Shown here piece by piece: positions 12,645-21,666 of a DNA stretch of 34,601 bases. This stretch comes from a virus, in the IMG/VR virus record IMGVR_UViG_3300006802_000269, positions 1-34,601 of that record, one strand, 5' to 3'. The notes beneath the pieces are model-generated. The model saw only the letters and a list, made by a program, of their open reading frames with translations, made no database searches and was not told the DNA's origin. Each line of letters begins with the position of its first letter. Position 1 is the stretch's first letter. The translations under genes were made by a program, and so were the position numbers.

Positions 12645-15600
12645 CCTGTCTGCGACTTTTTCAGCGATGGTGGGTAGCTGAATGTATCTTTCAAGCTGAG
12701 GAACAATCTGTAAGTAGTAACGCTCTTGTTCGTTTATCAGCTTTATGGCCTCTTGCTTTTGCGCCGCTGTTAGATCCGCTTTTAATATCGTCCTTCTTTG
12801 ATTCCGCAGGTCGGATAGCGCCGTTGCAGTAGGCTGCAATTGAGACTTCAGCCCCAAGAACTGTCTGTTATTAACGAGATAACTCTCAAGCTCATCAGTC
12901 CTGCCGTCTTCATAAAGCTTTTTAGTTGTTTGCTCTACGCGCTTAATGTAGTCCCACATCTCGTAGAAGTCTTCTTTTGCACCACCGCCGAACTCTGAGC
13001 CAAAGAACCGTCTGATAATTGGGTACTGAGAAACATCTTTACCCGCAAGAACAGCCCTGTTGTCACCTTGCACATAGCTGTCTCTTAGCACGTAATCAAG
13101 GCCGCCTAAGAAGTACATACCTATTGTTCCGCCGTATCCGTTCATTAGGTGATCTATTTTTATCGGACTAATACCAACGACCTTCGACATGTTCTTGGCG
13201 ATCTCACTGGTGGATGCAAGCTCTTGGAATTGTGGATCTAAGTTGCCCTCTATGAACACTGGAGTAACAGGTCGGCCAGTGTACAGGTCGTAGTTCATGT
13301 AAGCTTCTATGAGTGGCGTGATCGCTTGCGGTGGCTGAATGCCAAGTGTTCCAAATACGGCTCGCTGAACAGATTGCTGGGCTTCTCTGGGTGTAGTGCC
13401 TTCGTTGTATGAGTCTATGATGCGCTCTGGCAAAGTCTTAAACAACAACCCAACTTCAAACGGGATCGGCACTCGTACTGGTACACCAGACGCTGTAGGT
13501 ATAATCCAGTAATTATCTTTTACTTCTTCTGTCTGTTCTTTGTACTGCTCATCATCGCTAAACATTGCGTAGTAAATAGCTGTACTGGCGGCTATCAGCG
13601 AGCCTCTTGCGAACGCACTCCTAGCTGCTTGACCCCTAGAAAGCTCTCTGTTTGCACTGCTCTTCCCTGATAGGCCTCGGTATAGAACGTCCAATCCTTG
13701 AAGCCTTGCGTTTAGGAATGGGATTGTGGCTGTAAGTATACGCATTCCAACATTGCTGCCTCGACGCCCGAAGTTAAGAACCTCCATTGCTTGAAAGCTT
13801 GCCTCAGCTTCGTTGCCAGTGCGAGCGAGGACATCTTTATAGACCGCGTTTCTCGTTGCGGCGTCAGACCTTGTGGTCGCTTGGCCCATCACATCCCAAG
13901 CACCAATGAAGAGTTTAGAGATAGGATCTCTCTGTTTTACGTTCTTGTTTCTTTTTTGCAGGATCTTCCCTGCGTACTCGCCAATGTTTTCTGGGTCATT
14001 CTTGTAGTCATAACCGCCTACAACGCCAGTCCGCTCAAGCTTTTCCATGCCTTCTGCGTAGCCAAAAATAGTGTCAATGACGGGCGTAAACTTAGATCCT
14101 GAAGTTACAAATGCAGACAATGAGTCTCTGAGCATGTTGGCTATAACAAACCCCGGCTCGCGGGTGACCATCTCTCTAAGGAATCGTGCAGGGACTCCAG
14201 CAGTCTTAGATATAAACTGCTCAAACCCACCAGCGGGTTCAACAGTTAACGACTCATATATTAACGGGTCATCAATGATGAAGTTGCGTCGGTTGCCGTC
14301 TACCTTGAACGTAACAACAGCCTCGCCAGTGGTTCTTTGCCCCGGCTTAACCTCTCTTGCAAGACCAAGATTTCTCATGTCCCTGACAATGCGTTGCTGG
14401 GCGACATTCTTCATGCCCATGCTTATGGCCGCATTAAGGTTCATTGATATGGCTTCCAACATGGGCACGTTGATCTCTTTCTTGCTGCCCTTGATGGCTT
14501 TTAGGTCTGCGCTGCCAGTTAATCCTCCGAATATATTCGGCGCATTTGGCGTTTCAGCGCCTTCTACTTGGCGATAAAACGGTATGTAGTCAGACTGATC
14601 CCGCCACATCTCAGCAGTCTCTGGGTCAACAACACCTGTGTCTTGCAAGAACTGAACGGTGTAACCGTTGTAGTCCTGCCAAGCGTCGTACCAGTCCTTA
14701 ATAATTGAGTTGCCGTTCTCATCCAAGAATGACTCGGCTGTAGCTATGTTTGCTGCGTGGTCTGCCGGGGTTCCGGGTACATCAATACCCTTCGCTTTTA
14801 GCCTCTCAGCCCTTTTAGCTATTGAGTAAGCCTGAGCTAACTGCTCCAAAGATCCATGCTCTTTTGTGTACAGCATAGACATGAGGTCAATAAGACCGCC
14901 AATCTTTTGGGTTTCGCCTCGACTGTTGGTGTGTTCAAAGTCAACAATCTTAGTCATGCCGCCTGTGTAGACCGGAACACCGTACTGCAATGCCGCAGCA
15001 GTGATGGCGTTTGATCTGTCAGCCATGAGCGCGGCAGCTATTGACGAGGAATCAGCTAATAAATTACCAAGCGCGCCCTGATAATTTTCAAGTTGTGCGT
15101 ACCTGTTGATTGCTTTTTGTTTGAGTCGAGTCAGGCTGAGTGCTATTGGGCCTTGATCCAAGACGTTTAAGTAGGTCTGCCCCGGCGTGTTTGTAGGTAG
15201 CTCTGCGACCACATTGTCTACAGCAGCTTGATCTAGTGGATTAATTATTGGGGCGTTTGCTCTAGAAAAGGCTGGCATTTCGCTCGCTGGAACTTCCTGA
15301 CCTTTGTCGGGGTTAGCTGCAACAGCTTGAGCGTATGGGTCTGCGCCGGGGTTGAAGCGAGGAACTGTGCTTACTGGCCTGTTTTCGGCTACCTGTAAGT
15401 TATCCTCTACTACACGGTCAACTTCACTTTGACCGATTACTTCTTTAGCTAGGTTTTCTGGCCTTCTGCTGAACGCTGGGCTTTCTTCCGCATCGAATCC
15501 TGAATCATCTTGACGAACAGATCCATCTTGCCCTCTGGCACCTGACCGACTATCGACGGCTCGCTGTCTGTCTGCGTCCCTGAGTGCTTTTTCAACTTGT

Positions 15601-18600
15601 CCACGGGGTACTCCCTCTTTTTCGGCCAGTATTTCAGCAGCGTCTAAGTAGTCGTTGTCTGATCCCCGTCCGGGTTGAACGCCTAACGCTCTGAATAATT
15701 GCTTTTCAGGATACCACATCAACGCTTGGAAGTCGGCGGTGGTTATGTCATACCCAGCTTCAGACAGGCGCTCTCTAGCAGCAGCCGTAACCTCGCGCAT
15801 GTATTGACGCTCTGATCCGCTTTTAGGCGTGGCTTGTAGTTGCTTTTTCAGGTTCTTAACAAACGTGCCTGTCTTCTTGAATATCTCAGGCTTTACATGG
15901 TTAACCCCATGCTCCTTCTTATAGTCCTTGAAGTAACGCTGATACCTGCGCTCTACAGACTGTATGAACTCATCAAACAGGTACGGGTCTTTAACGATCT
16001 CGCTGTAGGGCTGGTCAGAACCCTCTAGGGCGTCCTTTATAATTGTCCTCGGAAGACCGCCAACCTTGTCGATCATTGGGATCAATTCACCGCGAGCCTT
16101 AGCTAAGTCTGGTGGAGCAGCGAATGGGCGTCCCACAGCGCGGTTCCACATACGCATCCACCAAATATCCATAGTAAGCGGATCATAGTTACCGCGAATG
16201 TTCTGGTAAAAACCCTGACCTATCTTTGGCCCAAGGATGTAGCTTCCTTTGACTTGAACATCAACGCCCTCAGCGCCCGGAACCTTAATGGCCTCAAATC
16301 CAACCTCGTTGTTGAACGCCTTAGCCATATCCCTTAGCTCGTTAACTGTAAAGTCAGCGTCTAAGAAGTCGGCAACACGCATGTTCTGACCGCTTGCTTC
16401 GTAAGCGTTGTGGAAGTTGAACGCCTCAAGCATTGCGTTGTTACGCTCACCACCCTTGTTAAATTCTTTTTTGTTTTTTGGAAGCCTGCCTTTATCCATG
16501 TAGAAACGGAACATGTCCGTAGCCATTTCAAAGTTGTCCACCACGGCCTGCCCGTTTGATGTAACAGCCAGAACAAAGTCAAATACGGCCTCCGTCTCAG
16601 GCGACTGCATTATTCTAGGCTCGACAACCTTCATCACTTCTTTTGCGGCCTTAATCTTTCGGTCATACCAGCCAATAGCATTGCCGTCTTTTTCTAGGGC
16701 AACCATTGCCTCTGTGGCAAGCATGTCAGACAAGATGCCAATGTTTTCTTCTGTGTACTCAAAAGGCTCCGTTCTACCCGTAGCAGCCTCCCACCTGTCC
16801 TGTAGGAACTGTGCCGCTTCAGCAAGTGTCCTTTTCTTTTCAGGCTTGTAGGTGTTGTTCTTCATCTGCTCCAACTCTTCACTAGTTGGTAACAGATCGG
16901 TATTTGTCATACCAAGGCGTTCCGCCTCGCCCATAGGGCTTAGCGGTCTTCTAGAAAAAACTGGGCCATCATAATCTTTGTCAGCAAGCAGTGGCTTTGT
17001 CTTGAAGACAGGAGTGCCGTCCTCTGCAAATCCTTCAAGGTCAAAAGGTATTGTTTTTGGAAACTCCAACTGAAATGGTTCTAAGGCGCGGAGCTTTTCA
17101 TCAGGGTCGCGTACTCTAGATTCGCTTGTCAGGCCTACTAAACGCCTGTCATCTTCTTTGTACAAAACTCTTGGTCTTGCATCTTTTTCACCGAACCGTA
17201 ACTCGCCAGCTTCGCCACCGATGGACGTTAGGGTGACAGGCATTAACGTATCGCCATATCCCTGATCCCTGTAAAGCCTAGACCTGTGCCTTCCCTCATG
17301 GCCTGCAATGGTCGCAGCGCCTCGCCTGTTAGCCTTGAACTGAAGAAAGTTGGGCTGGAATCTTTCTCCAGCATCAAACATCTCCTGAACTCGCTCAGTT
17401 TTAGAAAACTCAGTTCCCGTCATCGCCAAGTTTAAGAACTCATTAGGAGTCATCATTACAACGGTAGATCTTGATGCTGGGTCTACAGCGTCACGGAATT
17501 GCTGATCTACTTCTTTTGGATCTAGAAACTGCTGAGTGATTGGAGAAGAATCAATGTAAGCTCTGACCTGTTCGTTTGTTAAGCCCTCCTCCCTAGAAAA
17601 CACGGGGGATTCTGCAAAATCAGGATCTGTTGCAGGAGCGGCTTCACCGCCAAGTTGTGAGATATTTCTAGCAACGATGCCCTTAGTCGCTGACGCATCA
17701 ATAGGTTGTGCTAACTGCTCAGGATCAATCATTTCGTAAAGAAACTTTGACTGCCCCGGCTTGATATCAAACTTGCTGCCTTCAGGCACGAGATGTTGAT
17801 CTCTTGAATCGGCAAATTCTGCTTCGCCTACCTCAATAGGCTCCCCCACAGTAGCGTAACCAACAAGTTTTGCAGGGCCAGAGCCTGTCTCCACTATGCC
17901 AATACGCTTACCCACATAGGGGCGCAGCGAGTCTTTGTCGCGTGTCTCGTATTTTTTCTGACCGCTGACAATCAACTCGGCATAATTAGTATCTCCATCA
18001 GTTCTGACGTTGATACCCATCTCAGCCTCTATTGGCACCCTAGAAGAGGCTGGGGCTTCGTCAAAGTCAGCAATGGTTTGCCCCGTTGCTGTGGGCACGG
18101 GGCGCTCTGCGTCCTCGCCTGTGGTGACAACAGCGCCTTTATCTTGCAGGGTCTTTAACCTTCTGGATGCTCTCTTCTGTGTCTGAGCAAGCGTGCGTAT
18201 CTGGCCGCGCTCTCTAGCGCCAATCGCTCCAGACTCTATGCCACCTATGACCTCGCTGAACGTGTTGAACTCCTCGCCCTTGAGGCTGGATACCATGTTC
18301 CTGAAGAATCTAGCTATACGCTCAACTAAGGATCGGGGCTTGCCCTGAAGCAACTTGGGATCTTTTCTTGCAGCCCTTACTAACTCGGCAACAGACTCCT
18401 CTACTTGATCAACGGGCGATAAGTCTGAGTAATTGTCTTGTGCCCATTTCAGGAACGTCTTGCCGTCTGGCATCTTTTTGTTTGCAGCAGCCCTAGAAAG
18501 CAAGCTCCACTCTTTGTTCGTGAACAAATCAAGCTTACGCATGGCGTGAATCATTTCGTGATCTAGTATCTCAAGCAGCGCAGCCTCTACTTGAGCCTCG

Positions 18601-21600
18601 GTCATAGAGGGATCAGCCATGACTTTGTCTATTGACAAGAAAATAGTGTTTATAGTCGGGTCGTAATACGCCTCAGCCCTGCCCTCTGGATCAATCTCAT
18701 CAGACCTCACAAGTTGAGTTTTTTCACGACTGGGGTCTAGAGTTACTGACTCGCCACCAACAACCATGCTGTCTATATCACCGCCTTGACGGGGCCGTAT
18801 GCCGTAGACTAGGTTCCCATTAGCGTCTTTGACCGCCGTTCTTAGGGCGTAATCAAGGCTTAGCCCCACATCCTTCAGACCAAAGCCTTTCATTGTTTTA
18901 GTAATAGCTTTGCGTAATCGGTCAACATTTACCGCTGGCGCAGGCAGCGCCAATACCTCGGCTTCTTGCTCCACAACAGGCTCCGCTTCAACGGCTGGAG
19001 CAGCCTGTACACCTTGCTTGGCTAGGTCTGCCTTTAGATCGCTTAGAGCGGCAGCACCTTGCTGTGTTGTTGGGTTGATACCAGTGGCATTAGCAAGAAC
19101 AACCTCGCCTGCATTGGGGTTTTCTTGCAGCGTCTTTGATGCCGCGCGGAACTGAGCGCCTGTGTACTTGGGAAGCTTGAAGGTAGGAAGCTTTGTCGGC
19201 TTGTCAAAACGTGGCAACGATCTGAGCTTTTGATACAACAACCTAGACTCAGCCAATGACAAATCGTTTACCGACTTGATGGTCTTCTTGCCTAGTATTC
19301 TGCCTGCAAGATACTTGATCTCAGGAGAGCCTACTTTTGATGTAATGTTCTTAGCTTTGAGAAGCTGCTCCATCTCTTGGAAGTTGGCGTCAACATTACG
19401 CATGACACCCTTCTCAACAGCGGCTTTGCCTGTGCGATTGTTGAGTTGGTTTGCATAGACCCTAGCGTCGGCTTCTGTCTTGAACTTAACAAGCTTAGGC
19501 GGCTTCTTCTTCGGGTTTGCTTTGATTGCAGCGTCTTTTTCTAGGGTGGTCAGAGGCCTGCCTTGCAGAATCTCACCAGCACTGCTCTTCACTATCGGGT
19601 TGTTGTTCTTACTTAGGCCAGCCCTGTACGTTTCAGTCTCAGGTAAGCCATTCACCCGTGTATCGCTAAGATTGTATAGCTGGTCTTCTTTGAGGACGCT
19701 TCTTACTTCTTGAATAGTAAACGTGTTTGTTACTGGCAGCCCTTGACGCAGACGCTTAGCGTTTATGCGCTGAGATGCTGTCATCTTAGTAGGGCCAACC
19801 CTGTCCTGCATTAACACCTTAACGTCGGCTGTTTCATCAAAGCCACGGTCTTGCGTTGTCTCAGCTGCGCTGTCTACGGCAACAGAACTATATGTATTTG
19901 AGTCAGGATGGTTTGCAGCAAAGTTGTAGGCCTGCAACGAGGATTCTTGATCGGCGTCGTATGATTCTGGTGATGATGTGATCACCGCGTCTCCACCAGA
20001 GAACACGTTGTCATTGATCATTTCATCGTTAAGGAACCCAGCAAGAGCAAATGCATCTTCAGAGTTCTGTAAAGGCACACCGTATTGCTGACCGTTGCTG
20101 TCTTGCACTGTAAATACAGGGACGCCTTGAGCGTCAAGCTGTGTGGTACTAGCGCCTACACCACCAAAATCTTCTGGCAACTTAACAGTGAACGTGTTGT
20201 CGGCTGATGGGAAGTTGTCGCCCATTGTTTGGCGAATTGATTGTGCGTATGCAAGCATTGGTTGCTTGGGATATCGACGCTGTATGCCCTCAGTAGGCTG
20301 TGCAACTGTGGTGATTTGGAATCCAGATTGTTGCGGTACACCATTGACTGAGGTTATTACTTCACCGCCGCCGGGAGCTTCTATGTAAGTCGTGACGGAT
20401 TCTGTGGGCTTTCCCTTGTTCCTTACTCTGGTCTTTTCTTCTGCTTGAAATGACTCGCCATTAGGCGCGGTTACAGAAACAATCCTTGATGGGGTCTTTA
20501 ACTTAGATGTAAGCGCCCTGCCTGTAGGAGGCGCTATTTGGGATGGGTCTATCGGTGCCTCACCAGCGGCCCTGCGAGCTTCATTTGCAGCTTGGCGGTC
20601 AAGTGCTGCTTCAGCGTCTATTCTTTCTTGTATAGCTAAGTCACCAGAGAGAAGACGCTGCCTTGCGTCCTGAGCGTCTTGCAAATCCTCTCTAAGCTTG
20701 CCCTCAGCCTCTTCTGCGGCTTGGAAGGCTCCCTTGTTGCGTCTACCAGCCACAGCATTAATAACAAGATCTGCACCCGCACCAACAGCGCCGCCGATGG
20801 TGAAATCATCCATCAAGCTGCCGCCATTTATTTCCAAAGCTTCGTTGTATACACCTCGCTCAATACCGTCTTGAGCAATACTTGCAGCAACTTCCTGTAT
20901 ACCCTCCACGCTGCCCGTTCTAAGAGCAGAAGAAAGTCTTTCTTTTATGCCTGAAGGCAGTTTGTTACCAGCCTCAAGACCTCTAAGCCTGTTTAATAAT
21001 CTTTGAGGAACAATAAGCTCAGATAAACCAACGCCACCACCAAGCAAAACAGACAAGTCTTCTTCGTCTTCCGACACTTCTAGACCTGAATCACGGGCCG
21101 CTTGTATTCTTTGAGCTTGATCACCAGCACCTGTGCCTACGGCCAAAGCCCCGGTAGCGCCAATCTCAGCAACCTTTGCTGCTTTTGCTGCGGATATGCC
21201 CTTGCCTGCCATGCCTGCAAGCTTTATTGCTCCGGCAGGGGTAAAGAACGAGGCAAACGAACCCACGCCTTCGCCAAACTTAGTGAGCCACTGATCCCTG
21301 TACGCGAGATCAGCGCCCATCGCTTCATCAACTGCGGCACGGCCTTCCCTAGCAGCGCGTACTAGATCATTCTCATCGCCACTATCTATTAACTCCTCAA
21401 GGCCTATCGCGTTGGTGCCAGCATCAGCAAGCTCAGCTAGACCTTCACCAGCAGACAAGAACGCATTGGCAAAGCCACGGCCTATCCCTTTAGCAGTCTC
21501 AAAAGCTTGGCCTGATGCAGTCCTTTCATCCTCAAACGGATCAAAGCCTAGCTCATCAGCGGTTGCTATGTTGTTTCTTATAAGCTTTTCGGCAAGATCT

Positions 21601-21662
21601 TTTTTGCTTGTTCCTTCAGGAACGCCGTATACAACAAGCCCATTTGGAAGAGTTACATCCAT
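12627..21662 (-). CDS. 3011-aa polyvalent protein, probably ejected with DNA
   Basis: A giant late-operon protein. Residues 1-330 contain Gly/Ala-rich hydrophobic helices suggestive of membrane insertion. Near 1036 a DHEMIHAMRKLDLF segment (HExxH) with VEESVAELVR near 1090 suggests a zincin-like peptidase. About 1215-1310 is ASCH/PUA-like (YAELIVSGQKKYETR). Around 1455 lies GHEGRHRSR in a conserved-looking module. About 1590-2040 is a helical domain with GWYDRKI and LAVTSNGQAV. About 2140-2990 resembles large polyvalent protein-associated domain LPD38, with one hydrophobic segment. A P-x-F-S-R motif recurs at domain boundaries near 1356, 1570, 2064 and 2132, with a variant near 1207. Such proteins are thought to enter the host with phage DNA and blunt defences. 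Enzyme activities are inferred. Confidence 0.85.
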   Translation of the reverse strand: MDVTLPNGLVVYGVPEGTSKKDLAEKLIRNNIATADELGFDPFEDERTASGQAFETAKGIGRGFANAFLSAGEGLAELADAGTNAIGLEELIDSGDENDLVRAAREGRAAVDEAMGADLAYRDQWLTKFGEGVGSFASFFTPAGAIKLAGMAGKGISAAKAAKVAEIGATGALAVGTGAGDQAQRIQAARDSGLEVSEDEEDLSVLLGGGVGLSELIVPQRLLNRLRGLEAGNKLPSGIKERLSSALRTGSVEGIQEVAASIAQDGIERGVYNEALEINGGSLMDDFTIGGAVGAGADLVINAVAGRRNKGAFQAAEEAEGKLREDLQDAQDARQRLLSGDLAIQERIDAEAALDRQAANEARRAAGEAPIDPSQIAPPTGRALTSKLKTPSRIVSVTAPNGESFQAEEKTRVRNKGKPTESVTTYIEAPGGGEVITSVNGVPQQSGFQITTVAQPTEGIQRRYPKQPMLAYAQSIRQTMGDNFPSADNTFTVKLPEDFGGVGASTTQLDAQGVPVFTVQDSNGQQYGVPLQNSEDAFALAGFLNDEMINDNVFSGGDAVITSSPESYDADQESSLQAYNFAANHPDSNTYSSVAVDSAAETTQDRGFDETADVKVLMQDRVGPTKMTASQRINAKRLRQGLPVTNTFTIQEVRSVLKEDQLYNLSDTRVNGLPETETYRAGLSKNNNPIVKSSAGEILQGRPLTTLEKDAAIKANPKKKPPKLVKFKTEADARVYANQLNNRTGKAAVEKGVMRNVDANFQEMEQLLKAKNITSKVGSPEIKYLAGRILGKKTIKSVNDLSLAESRLLYQKLRSLPRFDKPTKLPTFKLPKYTGAQFRAASKTLQENPNAGEVVLANATGINPTTQQGAAALSDLKADLAKQGVQAAPAVEAEPVVEQEAEVLALPAPAVNVDRLRKAITKTMKGFGLKDVGLSLDYALRTAVKDANGNLVYGIRPRQGGDIDSMVVGGESVTLDPSREKTQLVRSDEIDPEGRAEAYYDPTINTIFLSIDKVMADPSMTEAQVEAALLEILDHEMIHAMRKLDLFTNKEWSLLSRAAANKKMPDGKTFLKWAQDNYSDLSPVDQVEESVAELVRAARKDPKLLQGKPRSLVERIARFFRNMVSSLKGEEFNTFSEVIGGIESGAIGARERGQIRTLAQTQKRASRRLKTLQDKGAVVTTGEDAERPVPTATGQTIADFDEAPASSRVPIEAEMGINVRTDGDTNYAELIVSGQKKYETRDKDSLRPYVGKRIGIVETGSGPAKLVGYATVGEPIEVGEAEFADSRDQHLVPEGSKFDIKPGQSKFLYEMIDPEQLAQPIDASATKGIVARNISQLGGEAAPATDPDFAESPVFSREEGLTNEQVRAYIDSSPITQQFLDPKEVDQQFRDAVDPASRSTVVMMTPNEFLNLAMTGTEFSKTERVQEMFDAGERFQPNFLQFKANRRGAATIAGHEGRHRSRLYRDQGYGDTLMPVTLTSIGGEAGELRFGEKDARPRVLYKEDDRRLVGLTSESRVRDPDEKLRALEPFQLEFPKTIPFDLEGFAEDGTPVFKTKPLLADKDYDGPVFSRRPLSPMGEAERLGMTNTDLLPTSEELEQMKNNTYKPEKKRTLAEAAQFLQDRWEAATGRTEPFEYTEENIGILSDMLATEAMVALEKDGNAIGWYDRKIKAAKEVMKVVEPRIMQSPETEAVFDFVLAVTSNGQAVVDNFEMATDMFRFYMDKGRLPKNKKEFNKGGERNNAMLEAFNFHNAYEASGQNMRVADFLDADFTVNELRDMAKAFNNEVGFEAIKVPGAEGVDVQVKGSYILGPKIGQGFYQNIRGNYDPLTMDIWWMRMWNRAVGRPFAAPPDLAKARGELIPMIDKVGGLPRTIIKDALEGSDQPYSEIVKDPYLFDEFIQSVERRYQRYFKDYKKEHGVNHVKPEIFKKTGTFVKNLKKQLQATPKSGSERQYMREVTAAARERLSEAGYDITTADFQALMWYPEKQLFRALGVQPGRGSDNDYLDAAEILAEKEGVPRGQVEKALRDADRQRAVDSRSGARGQDGSVRQDDSGFDAEESPAFSRRPENLAKEVIGQSEVDRVVEDNLQVAENRPVSTVPRFNPGADPYAQAVAANPDKGQEVPASEMPAFSRANAPIINPLDQAAVDNVVAELPTNTPGQTYLNVLDQGPIALSLTRLKQKAINRYAQLENYQGALGNLLADSSSIAAALMADRSNAITAAALQYGVPVYTGGMTKIVDFEHTNSRGETQKIGGLIDLMSMLYTKEHGSLEQLAQAYSIAKRAERLKAKGIDVPGTPADHAANIATAESFLDENGNSIIKDWYDAWQDYNGYTVQFLQDTGVVDPETAEMWRDQSDYIPFYRQVEGAETPNAPNIFGGLTGSADLKAIKGSKKEINVPMLEAISMNLNAAISMGMKNVAQQRIVRDMRNLGLAREVKPGQRTTGEAVVTFKVDGNRRNFIIDDPLIYESLTVEPAGGFEQFISKTAGVPARFLREMVTREPGFVIANMLRDSLSAFVTSGSKFTPVIDTIFGYAEGMEKLERTGVVGGYDYKNDPENIGEYAGKILQKRNKNVKQRDPISKLFIGAWDVMGQATTRSDAATRNAVYKDVLARTGNEAEASFQAMEVLNFGRRGSNVGMRILTATIPFLNARLQGLDVLYRGLSGKSSANRELSRGQAARSAFARGSLIAASTAIYYAMFSDDEQYKEQTEEVKDNYWIIPTASGVPVRVPIPFEVGLLFKTLPERIIDSYNEGTTPREAQQSVQRAVFGTLGIQPPQAITPLIEAYMNYDLYTGRPVTPVFIEGNLDPQFQELASTSEIAKNMSKVVGISPIKIDHLMNGYGGTIGMYFLGGLDYVLRDSYVQGDNRAVLAGKDVSQYPIIRRFFGSEFGGGAKEDFYEMWDYIKRVEQTTKKLYEDGRTDELESYLVNNRQFLGLKSQLQPTATALSDLRNQRRTILKADLTAAQKQEAIKLINEQERYYLQIVPQLERYIQLPTIAEKVADRLSSLL

Positions 21663-21666
21663 CTCT

